Below are positions 16,664 to 26,121 of a DNA stretch of 64,000 nt, piece by piece. Source of the DNA: CAVRJC01 sp963721435 (GTDB lineage Bacteria > Actinomycetota > Acidimicrobiia > IMCC26256 > DASPTH01). The notes under the pieces are model-generated. The model was not told the DNA's origin. It was given only the letters and a program-made list of their open reading frames with translations, and ran no database searches. Within the stretch, counting starts at the first letter, position 1. Every line of letters starts with the position of its first letter. Where the stretch lies: NCBI GenBank assembly GCA_963721435.1, contig CAVRJC010000010.1, forward strand, positions 46,449-110,448, written 5' to 3'. The translations under genes were made by a program, and so were the position numbers.

Positions 16664-16977
16664 ACACGCCGACGACCGGCCCATCGACAACTGGCACGTC
16701 CTCTCCGGTCGTCGACTGGTGGTTCCGGAACCGCGAGACCGGTGAGATCACGATCGGGCAGCCACCGAACACCTACGCCAGGGTCGCGGGCGGGCTCTGG
16801 CTCGCGCGCAAGGTGTGGCGGGGCAAGGGCACCGTCGCGCAGGTCCTCATGGTCGCGGAGACCGGCGCGCTCGCACTGCTCGGCGCCGACGAGCTGGTGC
16901 GGGGCGTGAACCCGTGGCGCCGGCTCATCGGCGCGACCACACTCACGTTGTGCGTGCGCCGCGCGCTCGCGAGCTAG
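16660..16977 (+). CDS. hypothetical protein coupled to SnoaL-like gene
   Basis: 105 residues from GTG 16660, which shares GTGA with the previous stop. The N-terminal 20 residues are Thr/Ser-rich. WWFRNRETGEITIGQPPN follows, then moderately hydrophobic helices at about 60-75 and 85-100 that could lie in or on the membrane. RNRxTGxxxxxQxPN recalls short actinobacterial proteins of unknown function. No enzyme motif. Confidence 0.55.
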   Translation: MNTPTTGPSTTGTSSPVVDWWFRNRETGEITIGQPPNTYARVAGGLWLARKVWRGKGTVAQVLMVAETGALALLGADELVRGVNPWRRLIGATTLTLCVRRALAS

Positions 16978-16982
16978 CCCGG

Positions 16983-17843
16983 TCAGCCGGCCAGTCGCAG
17001 GAGGCGAGCAGGGTTCTCGCAGGTCATGCGGCGGAGATCGCCCTCGGTGGCACCCGCATCCCACAACGCGTCGACGTACGAGTGCAGACCCGCCGCCGGC
17101 CGGGGCAGCTCATCGGTCCACCCGTAGTCGGTCGACAGGACCACGCGCTCGGGACGGATCGCGCCGATCGCTTCCACCACCGCGGGTACCGACGGACCGT
17201 GCGAGTCCATGCACGTCGCCGCCGACAGCTCGATGACCGCGCCGAGCTCGGCGAGCTCGACGCACTCGGCCGCCGACAGGTTCGGGCCGGCACCCGGGTT
17301 CATCGCGTGGGTGACCACGAGGCGGCCACGGTCGCCGAACTGCCGCGCCACCGCGAAGTGCTCCTCGGCCGAGGTGTGACCGGTCGCGGCGATCGCGTCG
17401 TACTGCGCCACCAACGCGAGGATCTCCTGGACCTCGGTGCGCAGCTCGCCGGCGTCGTCGAGCAGGCGGATGCCCGTCCCCGGAACGCCCAACATCGCGG
17501 CGACGCCGTTCTCGACGTCCTGCTGACTCGAGATCGTCGGCAGCCACACGATCGCCGCGCCGTCACGCAACGCGGTCTCGACCGCGCCGGGGTTGAGGCC
17601 GCCGATGCAGTAGTCGCAGCACACCGACCCGTACACGCGAACGCCGTCGACCGCCTGCCCCACGACGTGCGCGACCGAGTTCGACGGGAAGTCGTGCGAC
17701 TTCAGCACGATCGCATCGAACCCGAGCGCGGCGGCGTCCGTCGCGGCTTCGAGCGCGTCGACTGCGTGCGGCGTGCCGACGACCGACTCGGGCCCGAAAT
17801 GGCAGTGCAAGTCGATCGCCCCGTCCAACACGATCTTGGCCAT
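16983..17843 (-). CDS. amidohydrolase-like metal-dependent hydrolase (DUF6282-type)
   Basis: 286 residues. DLHCHFGPES at about residue 10 is the H-x-H metal motif of a TIM-barrel hydrolase; KSHDFPSNS near 48, VWLPTISS near 100, THAMNPGAG near 178 and STDYGW near 240 mark the other barrel ends with the expected His and Asp ligands. The family is annotated only by analogy with amidohydrolases; the substrate is unknown. Stands alone between a hypothetical protein gene (convergent) and a P450 gene on the same strand, 163 bases away. Confidence 0.75.
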   Translation of the reverse strand: MAKIVLDGAIDLHCHFGPESVVGTPHAVDALEAATDAAALGFDAIVLKSHDFPSNSVAHVVGQAVDGVRVYGSVCCDYCIGGLNPGAVETALRDGAAIVWLPTISSQQDVENGVAAMLGVPGTGIRLLDDAGELRTEVQEILALVAQYDAIAATGHTSAEEHFAVARQFGDRGRLVVTHAMNPGAGPNLSAAECVELAELGAVIELSAATCMDSHGPSVPAVVEAIGAIRPERVVLSTDYGWTDELPRPAAGLHSYVDALWDAGATEGDLRRMTCENPARLLRLAG

Positions 17844-18006
17844 GGTCTCCCCAAGCTAGCGAGGGTCGTCGCGGGTGTGGGGCCGGAACGACTCGAGCGG
17901 CGACGGCCCCGGATCCGAGCTGCGCACGCGACCCGGCCGGACGTGCCAGGCTCGGAGGACCGCCGAGCGTGCCTCCCGCGGTCGTGAGCGAGGAGATCGT
18001 CGCCAG

Positions 18007-19200
18007 TCAGCCACGCCGGGTCACGGTCATGGGGACGCGGTCGTAGCCCTTGAGGAATTCGCCGCATCGGCGGCCGACGTCGTCGAAGTCGACGGTGAAC
18101 GCGCTGATCGACGCGAACAGCTCCTCGAGCATCACGGTCCCGGCGCGGATCCCGATGTGCTCACCGATGCACTTGTGCCGACCGTGACCGAACACGAGCG
18201 AGCGCTCGTAGCGACGACTGATGTCGTACCGATCGGCGTGCGGGAACTCGGCCTCGTCGCGGTTGGCAGATCCCCAGAGCAGGAGCACACCCTGCCCTTC
18301 GCGCAGGGTCTTCCCGCCGACTTCGACGTCACGCACGACGCAGCGACCGAGGATGTCAGTCGGGTGATCGAAGCGCAGCGTCTCCGAGAACGCCCACGCC
18401 GATTGCGCAGGATCCGTGAGCACGGCGTCGGCCTGTTCGGGATGCCGGGCGAGGTAGTAGAGCGTGCCCGCGACGCCGAGCTCGGTCGTGTCGGAGCCGG
18501 TGACCATGAGCGTGTGCAGCTCCGCCGCGATCTGCTCGTCGGCGAGCGGCTCACCGTCGACGTCCGCGGCGAGCAGCGTGGCCAGGAGGCCCGACGCCCG
18601 CGACGGGTCGGCGCGGGTCGCGGCGACGAGCGCGTGCAGTGACCCGAACACCGCGAACATCGCCTCTTGGTTCGCGACCGACGTGCCCCGCTGCCCGGGC
18701 TCGCGCCGGAACGCGTTGGAGATGCCCACGCGGAGCGCGTCGGCATCGGCCGCGGGTATCCCGGCCTTCGCCGCCGCGAAGCGGCCCGAGACGATGTGCG
18801 CGTAATCGGCGAACACGTCGAACTCGTTGCCGCGCGCGAGCACGTCGTCGAGCACTCCGCGCGCGATGGCGCGCACGATCTCGCCGTCGTCCTGCGCGGC
18901 CTCGCGCGTGTACGACGGCGCGAACACGCGTCGCCGCGGCCGGTGCTCAGGAGGGTCGAGCTCGGGGAAGGTGAGGTTCGTCGCCGGCTCCCCGAGCAGG
19001 ATCTGCAACGGAGTCTGGCCGCGCCGGACCGAGAAGCTCTCCGTGTCGGAGCAGACCTGCCACACCGCGTCGAAGCTCGCGAGCGCCCAAGCGTCGTACC
19101 GCTCCATGTAGTGCACCGGGTCTTCCGCGCGAAGCTGCGCGTAGAACGGCTGCGGGTCACACATGGCATCCGCGGAGAGTGGGTCGTAGTCGACTGTCAT
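18007..19200 (-). CDS. cytochrome P450
   Basis: 397 residues from ATG 19200. I-helix TGSDTTELG carries the acid-alcohol pair; the ExxR motif is SETLRF; the haem loop is FGHGRHKCIGEH, with the axial cysteine. P-P-E-H-R-P-R-R-R and LTFPELDP at about residue 85 are typical of soluble class I P450s, which take electrons from a ferredoxin. No ferredoxin or reductase gene is adjacent. The substrate cannot be read. The other P450s of the window are only distantly similar to it. Confidence 0.93.
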   Translation of the reverse strand: MTVDYDPLSADAMCDPQPFYAQLRAEDPVHYMERYDAWALASFDAVWQVCSDTESFSVRRGQTPLQILLGEPATNLTFPELDPPEHRPRRRVFAPSYTREAAQDDGEIVRAIARGVLDDVLARGNEFDVFADYAHIVSGRFAAAKAGIPAADADALRVGISNAFRREPGQRGTSVANQEAMFAVFGSLHALVAATRADPSRASGLLATLLAADVDGEPLADEQIAAELHTLMVTGSDTTELGVAGTLYYLARHPEQADAVLTDPAQSAWAFSETLRFDHPTDILGRCVVRDVEVGGKTLREGQGVLLLWGSANRDEAEFPHADRYDISRRYERSLVFGHGRHKCIGEHIGIRAGTVMLEELFASISAFTVDFDDVGRRCGEFLKGYDRVPMTVTRRG

Positions 19201-19247
19201 GGGCGTGCCGAGATTAACCAGCACACGAACACCGTGGAGGCGTCACC

Positions 19248-19637
19248 GTGACCGTGCAGACCTTCGACATCGGCCTCGTCAGCGCGACCGGCGCGATCGT
19301 CGACTTCTACAAGGCCGCCCTCGGGCTCGAGGAGCTCGAAGCGCGGGAGTTCCCGATGGCCACGGTGCGGCGGCTCGCGTGCGGCCCGGGCGTGCTCAAG
19401 GTCATGATCCCGAAGGACGCGCCCGCGGCTCCGCCGCCGACCGGCAGCTTCTGGGAGGTCGCCGGGATCCGGTACGCCACGTTGTGGGTCGACGACGTCG
19501 CCGCGACCGTCGACGGGTGGCGCGCCGCCGGAGGCACCGTGATCATGGAGCCGTTCGAGCTCCGGCCGGGCACGTTCAGCGCGATGGTGTCGGACCCCGA
19601 CGGCAACGTCGTCGAGGTGATGCACACCACGGACTGA
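19248..19637 (+). CDS. VOC-family (glyoxalase-like) protein
   Basis: 129 residues from GTG 19248. A single VOC module is made of two beta-alpha-beta-beta-beta units: FYKAALGLEELE near residue 20, G-P-G-V-L-K-V-M, ATLWVDDVAATVDGW near 80 and MVSDPDGNVVEVMH at the end, the usual C-terminal metal glutamate region. Length suits a dimer that forms the barrel between subunits. Family members include dioxygenases, isomerases and resistance proteins. Divergent from the P450, convergent with a cupin. Confidence 0.8.
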   Translation: MTVQTFDIGLVSATGAIVDFYKAALGLEELEAREFPMATVRRLACGPGVLKVMIPKDAPAAPPPTGSFWEVAGIRYATLWVDDVAATVDGWRAAGGTVIMEPFELRPGTFSAMVSDPDGNVVEVMHTTD

Positions 19638-19640
19638 GCA

Positions 19641-20030
19641 TCAACTGCTCGCCATCTGCGCCAGCATGTGATCCATCACGTGAGCGTGCTCGAGCTGGGG
19701 GCTGAAGAGAATGACCTCGGCGTCCTGCACGACGCGCACGCTGTGCCCGGGGGGCCAGTAGAACAAGTCGTTGGCGGCACAGGTCTCCTGGGTCTCGTCG
19801 GTGTACGTGACGACGACTTCGCCGGCCAGCATGAAGCCCCAGTGCGGAGCCTGGCAGGCGTCGCCCTCCAGCCCCTGCAGCAGCGGCGCAATGTCGGTGC
19901 CCGCGCCGAGCGAGAAGTACTCGCCGCCGAGTGCGCCGAAGCCGGACGGATCACCGAAGTCGGCCGCCTGACGCGCGACGGCACCCGGTACGTCGATCTT
20001 GACCGGCACCTCGTTCTTGGTGATGTGCAT
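19641..20030 (-). CDS. cupin-domain protein
   Basis: 129 residues. Barrel motifs: H-W-G-F-M-L-A-G-E-V-V-V-T-Y near residue 70 and YWPPGHSVRVVQDAEVILF near 95. Motif 1 lacks the usual first histidine pair, having Q-A-P-H-W-G, so metal binding may be weakened. It is in divergent orientation to an ABC exporter gene, and the 126 bases between them are rich in inverted repeats. A sensor or ligand-binding role is possible. Confidence 0.7.
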   Translation of the reverse strand: MHITKNEVPVKIDVPGAVARQAADFGDPSGFGALGGEYFSLGAGTDIAPLLQGLEGDACQAPHWGFMLAGEVVVTYTDETQETCAANDLFYWPPGHSVRVVQDAEVILFSPQLEHAHVMDHMLAQMASS

Positions 20031-20065
20031 GGGACACCCTCCCGTCGGACGGATCTGGAACGTGA

Positions 20066-20139
20066 GGCCCGATGGTTCATCACGCCTCTTGCAGGATCCC
20101 GGCACGCCACTTGCACCACTGCTGCAAGGTGATCGGGCC
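20066..20139. promoter_or_regulatory. nested inverted repeats between divergent cupin and ABC exporter
   Basis: GGCCCGAT at 20066-20073 pairs exactly with ATCGGGCC at 20132-20139. Inside, CTTGCA at 20110-20115 pairs with TGCAAG at 20123-20128, and CTTGCA occurs again at 20088-20093. The arrangement looks like a two- or three-site operator for a dimeric regulator such as a TetR protein, but no regulator gene is next to it. Confidence 0.4.
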
Positions 20140-20156
20140 TCGTATCCGGCCCGCCC

Positions 20157-21104
20157 ATGTCAGACTCGGTCGTGGCCGCCGCGATCTCCGTTTCGGGTCT
20201 GGTGAAGACCTTCGGTACGACCCGCGCCCTCGACGGCCTGGATCTCGTGGTCGAGACCGGCGAGGTCCACGGATTCCTCGGACCGAACGGTGCCGGCAAG
20301 ACCACCGCGATCCGGGTCCTCCTCGGGCTGTACCGCGCCGACGCAGGGACGGTCGAGCTTCTCGGGAGCGATCCGTGGCACAACGCGGTCACGTTGCACC
20401 GACGGCTCGCGTACGTGCCCGGTGAGATCAACCTGTGGCCGAAGCTCAGTGGCGGCGAAGTCATCGACCTGTTCGGCCGGCTGCGCGGCGATCTCGACGT
20501 CCGGCGCCGCGACGAGCTGCTCGAACGCTTCGAGCTCGACCCGACCAAGAAGGCCCGCACGTACTCGAAGGGCAATCGTCAGAAGGTCGGCCTGGTCGCG
20601 GCCCTGGCTTCCAGCGCCGAGCTGCTGCTCCTCGACGAGCCGACCTCCGGTCTCGACCCCCTGATGGAGTCGGTCTTCCAGGACTGCATCCGGGAGATCA
20701 AGGCCGAAGGGCGCACCGTGCTGCTGTCGAGCCACATCCTGGCGGAAGTCGAAGCGCTGTGTGACCAGGTGAGCATCATCCGGGCGGGGAAGACGGAACA
20801 GAGCGGGACACTCAACGAGCTGCGGCGCATGACGCGCACGTCGATCACCGCTCGGACCGAGCAGCCGGCCGATGCGCTCGGCGACCTCGCGGGAGTCCAC
20901 GGCTTGGACATCGACGGCACCAGCGTGCGCTTCGACGTCGACGCGGAGTACCTGGACGAGGCAGTGCGCCGGTTGAGCGAGCTCGGGGTCCGCAGCCTGA
21001 TGAGTCATCCCCCGACGCTCGAGGAGCTGTTCCTTCGCCACTACGGCGACGAGCTGGCCCACGAACGGGAATGGGTGCAGCGCGACGGTGATCCTCGGCA
21101 GTGA
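20157..21104 (+). CDS. ABC exporter ATP-binding subunit
   Basis: 315 residues. Walker A GPNGAGKTT (about residue 45), Q-loop region VPGEINLWP, signature YSKGNRQKV (about 145), Walker B LLLLDEPTSGLDP (about 163) and the H-loop LLSSH. The C-terminal 90 residues (from about 225) form the small domain typical of DrrA-type drug and polyketide exporters. YSKGN replaces LSGGQ, as usual in this branch. The permease gene follows with a GTGA overlap. Likely exports a hydrophobic compound or toxic product, energised by ATP. Confidence 0.9.
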   Translation: MSDSVVAAAISVSGLVKTFGTTRALDGLDLVVETGEVHGFLGPNGAGKTTAIRVLLGLYRADAGTVELLGSDPWHNAVTLHRRLAYVPGEINLWPKLSGGEVIDLFGRLRGDLDVRRRDELLERFELDPTKKARTYSKGNRQKVGLVAALASSAELLLLDEPTSGLDPLMESVFQDCIREIKAEGRTVLLSSHILAEVEALCDQVSIIRAGKTEQSGTLNELRRMTRTSITARTEQPADALGDLAGVHGLDIDGTSVRFDVDAEYLDEAVRRLSELGVRSLMSHPPTLEELFLRHYGDELAHEREWVQRDGDPRQ

Positions 21105-22696
21105 CCGCGACGTCGACGAAGCTCACCGGAACCCGTCCGCTCACCCGGTTCGCCCTGCACCGCGACCGCGTGAGGATCGCGATCTGGATCGCCTCGATCG
21201 TCGCCCTCGTCGCGGTCACGGTGGAGAGCATCAAGGGGCTGTACCCCACTGCGGCCGATCTCCTGCAGGCGGCCCAGGCTTCGGAGGGCAACGCGGCGGC
21301 GATCGCGTTCAACGGCCCGGCCCAGGGGCTCGAGACACTCGGCGGCCAGGCCGCGTTCCAGGTCGGCGCGTTCGGGCTCGTCGTCGTGGCGATGATGAGC
21401 CTGCTGATGATCGGCCGCCTCACCCGCGGCGAGGAGGAAGCCGGTCGTCTGGAGCTGCTCCGGTCGCTGCCGATCGGGCCCCACGCGCCCACCACGTCGG
21501 CGATGATCGTCGTCGCCGGCATGGACGTGATCGTCGGCGTGCTGCTGACGCTCACGCTCCTCGTGCAGGGCCTGCCGACTGCCGGATCGGTCGCGTTCGG
21601 GCTCTCGTTCGCACTTGTGGGGCTCGTGTTCGCAGGCGTGGCGTTGGTGGCTGCGCAAGTGAGCGAGAACACGCGGGTGGTCTACGGGATCGCGGGTGCG
21701 GTGGTGGGCGCGTCGTTCGTGCTCCGCGCGGTCGGCGACATCGGCGACGGCGCCATCTCGTGGCTCTCTCCGATCGGCTGGGCGCAGAAGACCCGGCCGT
21801 TCGCGCACGAAGTGTGGTGGCCGTTCCTCGTGCTCGTGCTCGCGACGGGCGCGCTCGTCGTCGTGGCCATCGCGCTCTCCCGACGGCGGGACGTCGGCGG
21901 CGGACTGGTCGCGCCGCGCGCGGGCCGCGCGCACGCGTCGGCGAGCCTGGGGCACCCGGTCGGCCTGGCGATGCGGCTGCAGCGAGGCAGCCTCGTCGGC
22001 TGGAGCGTCGCGGTGCTGCTCACCGGCGTCGCCTACGGCGCGATCGCCGACAGCATCAACGACTTCGTCAAGGACAACCAGGCGGTCGCCGACATCATCG
22101 CGGCGCGGGGCGGTGCCAGCCTCGCCGATTCGTACCTCGCCATGTCGTTCCGGGTCCTCGCGCTCGTCGGTGCGGGATTCGCGATCCAGTCCGCGTCCCG
22201 GCTACGCAGTGAGGAGACGACGCTCCACGCGGAGCAGATCCTGGCGACGGCTGTGTCACGCCTCCGATGGGCGGCGAGCCACCTGGCCGTCGCCTTCGGA
22301 GGCACCGTGGTCGTCCTCGTCGTCGCAGGATTGTCGGTCGGGATCTCCGACGCGGCCGTCACCAGCGATCCCGGCGTCGTACCCCGCGGGTTCGCGGCCG
22401 CGCTCGTCTACACGCCCGCGATCTGGGTTCTCGTGGGGCTCACGGTCGCGCTCATCGGGCTCGCGCCGCGCGCGGCCGCGGCAAGCTGGGGAGTCCTCAC
22501 GGTGTGCTTCGTGATCGGGATGCTCGGACAGCTCCTGGACCTCCCGACCTGGGTGGAGGACATCTCGCCCTTCCAGCACGTGCCGCTGCTCCCGGCGGCT
22601 GACTTCTCGATCGTGCCGCTGGTTGCGCTCACCGCGGTCGCGGCGGGTCTCACCGCCGCCGGGCTCGTCGGCCTCCGACGCCGCGACATCGGCTGA
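21101..22696 (+). CDS. ABC-2 type exporter permease, two-halves fused
   Basis: 531 residues from GTG, overlapping the ATPase stop by GTGA. About twelve membrane helices are arranged as two six-helix halves (residues about 25-270 and 285-525), so the protein is a fused dimer of a DrrB-like permease, as in actinobacterial polyketide-antibiotic exporters. LTRGEEEAGRLELLRSLP and LRSEETTLHAEQILAT, one in each half, are the conserved cytoplasmic loops. No maturation or biosynthesis genes for an antibiotic are nearby, so self-protection from an uptaken compound is as likely as export of a product. Confidence 0.85.
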   Translation: MTATSTKLTGTRPLTRFALHRDRVRIAIWIASIVALVAVTVESIKGLYPTAADLLQAAQASEGNAAAIAFNGPAQGLETLGGQAAFQVGAFGLVVVAMMSLLMIGRLTRGEEEAGRLELLRSLPIGPHAPTTSAMIVVAGMDVIVGVLLTLTLLVQGLPTAGSVAFGLSFALVGLVFAGVALVAAQVSENTRVVYGIAGAVVGASFVLRAVGDIGDGAISWLSPIGWAQKTRPFAHEVWWPFLVLVLATGALVVVAIALSRRRDVGGGLVAPRAGRAHASASLGHPVGLAMRLQRGSLVGWSVAVLLTGVAYGAIADSINDFVKDNQAVADIIAARGGASLADSYLAMSFRVLALVGAGFAIQSASRLRSEETTLHAEQILATAVSRLRWAASHLAVAFGGTVVVLVVAGLSVGISDAAVTSDPGVVPRGFAAALVYTPAIWVLVGLTVALIGLAPRAAAASWGVLTVCFVIGMLGQLLDLPTWVEDISPFQHVPLLPAADFSIVPLVALTAVAAGLTAAGLVGLRRRDIG

Positions 22697-22726
22697 CCCG
22701 ACGACGGGCCTCGCGGCGGCTCGCGA

Positions 22727-24151
22727 TCAAACGTCGCGCCGGGCGGCCTGGATCCCGGCGCGGCGACCGAAGAAGGCGGCTTCGCCGAGGCAGATGCCGC
22801 TGCAGTAGCCCGCGCTGTCCTGCACGATGTTCGACGCGCACGCGCCCGCGGCGAACAGGCCGGGCACCGCGTCGCCCGCTTCGGTCAGCACCTCACCGTC
22901 GAGCGACACCCGGAGCCCGCCGACCGTGAATCCCACGTAGATCCCGCGCCCGAGCGACGCGTCGAACGCCGCGTACGGCGGATGGTCGAGCGCCTGGAGC
23001 CAGTCGGGGTGCTTGTGGAATTCGACGTCCTCACCAGCGCGCGCGTGCGCGTTGTAGGCATCGACGGTTTCGCGGAGTGAACGATCCGGCAACCCGAGCG
23101 CGACCTCCGCTTCGGCGAGGGTCTCCCATCCGTCGACCAACGGCATCGACTGGAACTCCGGGTACGCGAACGTCGCCTCGTCGACGATGAGGTACGCGAC
23201 GCCATCGGGTTGCGCGGCACACGCCGCACTCGAGCGCGCGTGGTACGAGTCCTCGGCCACGAAACGCTTCCCCGTGTTGTTCACGAGGACTCCCTTGAGC
23301 AGCACCGACGGCGGGTAGTTGGTGACGCTCATGAACGCGCCCTCCATGTGACGCAACGCGCCACCGGCCGCGTGCCCGAGCATGATCGCGCTGCCGTCGT
23401 CGTACGGCGCGCCGACGGGGATCACGGGATCGGCCAGCGTCGGCGTGTACCGAGCGACCATCTCGCGGTTCATCGCGAACCCGCCGGCCGCGAGGACAAC
23501 CGCGCGGCCGGCTCGGATGTACGCGACGTCGCCGAACGAGCTGGTCTGCACACCGACGACGCGCCCGTCGTCGTCGGTGACCAGCGCCGTCACCGCGGTG
23601 TCGTACGCGACGTGCGCACCGGCGGCCTCGGCCGCGCCACACAGCGCGCCGACGATCAACGGGCCGCCGTCGCCTTCGGTGGCGACCTTGTGCCCGCGTG
23701 GCGCGGGCGCCGCGACCTCGCGGAACGGCCACACGTTCTCGTTACCGCTCCAGATCAGGCAGTCGCGGCCAGGTTGGATGACGTGCTTGTCGTGGTAGTA
23801 GCTGCGGTCGAAGGCGACGCCGTGGGCCTCGAGCCAGTGGAAGAGGCCCACGCTGCCGTCGCAGTAGGCGCGGATCTTCTCGCGGTCGGGATCACCGGTG
23901 CACACGACCAGGTAGTCGTACATCGCGTCCGCGGTGTCGTCGTACCCGCATGCGGTCTGCACGGGAGTGCCGCCGCCGAGATAGAAGTGCCCACCGGCGA
24001 GACCACTGGTGCCGCCGGGGCCACTCGCCCGCTCGAGGACGAGCACGTCGGCACCCGAGCCGCGCGCTTCGATCGCCGCCGACGCGCCGGCCACGCCGAA
24101 GCCGACGACCACCACGTCGGTCTCGGCGCCCCATGCGGGGAGCTCGCTCAC
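22727..24151 (-). CDS. FAD-dependent oxidoreductase, fumarate reductase/3-ketosteroid dehydrogenase type
   Basis: 474 residues from GTG 24151, overlapping the P450 stop by GTGA. VVVVGFGVAGASAA is the dinucleotide-binding GxGxxG; GGTSGLAGGHFYLGGG follows and is typical of the KstD/fumarate reductase flavoprotein family. The cap and catalytic region includes YPPSVLLKGVLVNN and GGLRVSLDG; PGLFAAGACASN near 435 is the C-terminal FAD motif. Expected reaction: alpha,beta-dehydrogenation of a ring or acyl ketone, or reduction of a double bond. With P450 and SDR in the same operon, oxidation of a cyclic hydrophobic compound is likely. Confidence 0.88.
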   Translation of the reverse strand: MSELPAWGAETDVVVVGFGVAGASAAIEARGSGADVLVLERASGPGGTSGLAGGHFYLGGGTPVQTACGYDDTADAMYDYLVVCTGDPDREKIRAYCDGSVGLFHWLEAHGVAFDRSYYHDKHVIQPGRDCLIWSGNENVWPFREVAAPAPRGHKVATEGDGGPLIVGALCGAAEAAGAHVAYDTAVTALVTDDDGRVVGVQTSSFGDVAYIRAGRAVVLAAGGFAMNREMVARYTPTLADPVIPVGAPYDDGSAIMLGHAAGGALRHMEGAFMSVTNYPPSVLLKGVLVNNTGKRFVAEDSYHARSSAACAAQPDGVAYLIVDEATFAYPEFQSMPLVDGWETLAEAEVALGLPDRSLRETVDAYNAHARAGEDVEFHKHPDWLQALDHPPYAAFDASLGRGIYVGFTVGGLRVSLDGEVLTEAGDAVPGLFAAGACASNIVQDSAGYCSGICLGEAAFFGRRAGIQAARRDV

Positions 24152-25364
24152 CGAGGTACCACCTCGAGGTACATGGGCATCGTCTCGAATCGACGCGCCC
24201 CGCGTACGGCACCCACACCGGCTGGTCGATCCGCGTCTCGATCACCGGGCACCGTGCGAGGATCACCGACAGCGCCTCCTGCAACTCGGCCCGGGCGACG
24301 TTGGCCCCGACGCAGTGGTGCACGCCGAAGCCGAACCCGAGGTGACGGTTCTCGTCGCGCAGGAAGTCGAGCCGGTCGGGGTCGGGGAACTGCCGCGGGT
24401 CGCGGTTCGCCGACGGCACCGACAGCGTGATGTAGGAGCCGGCGGGGATGTGCACGCCCGCGACCTCGAGGTCGACGGTCGGGATGCGCGGGATCCCGCT
24501 GATGATGGGCTCGTACCGGATCATCTCCTCGACTGCCGCGGGCAGGAGCTCGGGCCGCGCGCGGAGGAGCGCGAGCTGATCGGGGTGCGTCGCGAGGAGG
24601 AAGAGCATGATCGCGAGCGTGCTGCGGGTCGTGTCGTGCCCTGCGAAGAACAAGTTGATCAGCAACGCCTGGAGCTCGGCGCGCGACAACCGGTCGCCTT
24701 CCTCCTCCGCGTGCACGAGCGCGCTGAGCAGATCGTCGGCCGGTTCGGCGCGCCGGCGGTCGATGAGCTCCGACGTGAACGCGTCGAAGTCGAGGACGGC
24801 CTGCTCGATCCTCACGAGCAGATCGGGAGGCACGTAGGCCGAGAACGCAAGCCCGACCGTGACCGTCCACTGCTCGACGATCTGCTGATCCTCGGGTGCC
24901 ACACCGAGCATCTCGCACAGCACGGTGAGCGGCAGCACGTTGCACAAGCCTTCGAGCACATCCGTGGAGTCCTCACCGCTCGCGGCGTGCTCGTCGAGCA
25001 ACCGGTGGGTGAGCGCGCGGATGCTCGGACGTACCTGCTCGACCTGCCGTGGCGACAGCGCGCGTCCGATCAGCGACCGCAACCGCGTGTGCGCCGGCGG
25101 GTCGAGAGCCGGGATGATGAGCTGCCACCAGTCGTAGAGCGGGCCCGACGCGATGCCCTGATTGGCGAGCATGCGGTGCAACGCCTGATGGAGTCGCGCG
25201 TCGCGCAGGAGCGGTTCGACATGCTCGTAGCGCAGGATCTCGAAGTCGCCGGCGGTCGAGTGGACGACGGGCCACTCCTCGCGCAGCGGTGCCAACGTGC
25301 CGTGGATGTCCTGCCAGTACCCGAGCCCGGCGGGATCGACGAGGCCCAGCTCCTGCCCGGCCAT
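24148..25364 (-). pseudogene. cytochrome P450, frameshifted near the C-terminus
   Basis: About 405 residues. I-helix FFAGHDTTRS, ExxR EEMIRY and haem loop FGFGVHHCVGANVAR are all in one frame from ATG 25364. At about 24191 the frame changes: after VWVPYAGR the normal end RFETMPMYLEVVPR lies in another frame and stops at 24148, overlapping the flavoprotein start by GTGA, as expected of the intact operon. If the indel is real, the protein has a foreign tail of over 80 residues after an intact haem domain, and might still fold. If it is a sequence error, this is an ordinary functional P450. The start overlaps the SDR stop as TGATG. Confidence 0.75.
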
Positions 25365-26119
25365 CAGTACGTGGCCCGGCCGCCGCTGATGTCGAACACT
25401 CCCCCGGTCGTGTAGCTCACTTCCGTCGAGCACAGCCAGGCGACCATCGCGGCGACTTCGGACGGCTCGGCCAGGCGGCCCATCGGGTGGTTGCCGACCG
25501 TCACCGACGATGCCGACAGCGGCACATCCTGGAGGATGTTGGTGTTGTTCACGCCTCCGGGCGTCACGCAGTTGACGAGCACGCCGGTGGTCGCGAGCTC
25601 GCGGCCGAGCGACTTGGTGAAGCCGACCACACCCGCCTTCGCGGCCGCGTAGGCCGTCATCATCGCGTTGCCCTCCTTGCCCGAGATCGACGCGATGTTC
25701 ACGATCCGACCCCAACCTGCCGCGAGGAGATGCGGCACCGCGGCGCGTGACACGCGGTACGTGCCGAGCAGGTCGATGTCGACGACGCGTGTGAAGTCGG
25801 CCTCGTCGTAGTCGACGAGCGGCGAGATCCGCCCGAGGATCCCCGCGCAGTTCACGAGCACCTCGAGCCCACCAAACGCGTCGACGGCCTCCGCGAGCGC
25901 GCGGACCACGTCGTCACCGGAGCGCACGTCGCACGACACGACGATCGCCCTGCAACCACTCTTCGCGATCGCGTCAGCGACCGCCTGCGCACCGTCGCCG
26001 TCGACGTCGAGGAGCGCGACGGTCGCGCCTTCCGCCGACAGCCGCGTCGCGATCGCCGCACCGATGCCCGATGCCGCGCCGGTGACGACTGCCCGCTTGC
26101 CTCCGAGCCCGAGATCCAC
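25364..26119 (-). CDS. short-chain dehydrogenase/reductase
   Basis: 251 residues from GTG. TGAASGIGAA is the Rossmann NAD(P) motif; LLDVDG after strand 2, with an acidic residue, favours NAD(H). N-C-A-G-I-L near residue 90, the catalytic S in IASISGKEG near 142, and Y-A-A-A-K near 157 complete the classical N-S-Y-K tetrad. V-T-P-G-G-V and a C-terminal D-I-S-G-G-R are also standard. Reaction: alcohol to ketone on a hydrophobic substrate. The gene overlaps the P450 start by one base and lies 2 bases after the cupin, so all four belong to one operon. Confidence 0.93.
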   Translation of the reverse strand: MDLGLGGKRAVVTGAASGIGAAIATRLSAEGATVALLDVDGDGAQAVADAIAKSGCRAIVVSCDVRSGDDVVRALAEAVDAFGGLEVLVNCAGILGRISPLVDYDEADFTRVVDIDLLGTYRVSRAAVPHLLAAGWGRIVNIASISGKEGNAMMTAYAAAKAGVVGFTKSLGRELATTGVLVNCVTPGGVNNTNILQDVPLSASSVTVGNHPMGRLAEPSEVAAMVAWLCSTEVSYTTGGVFDISGGRATY

Positions 26120-26121
26120 GG

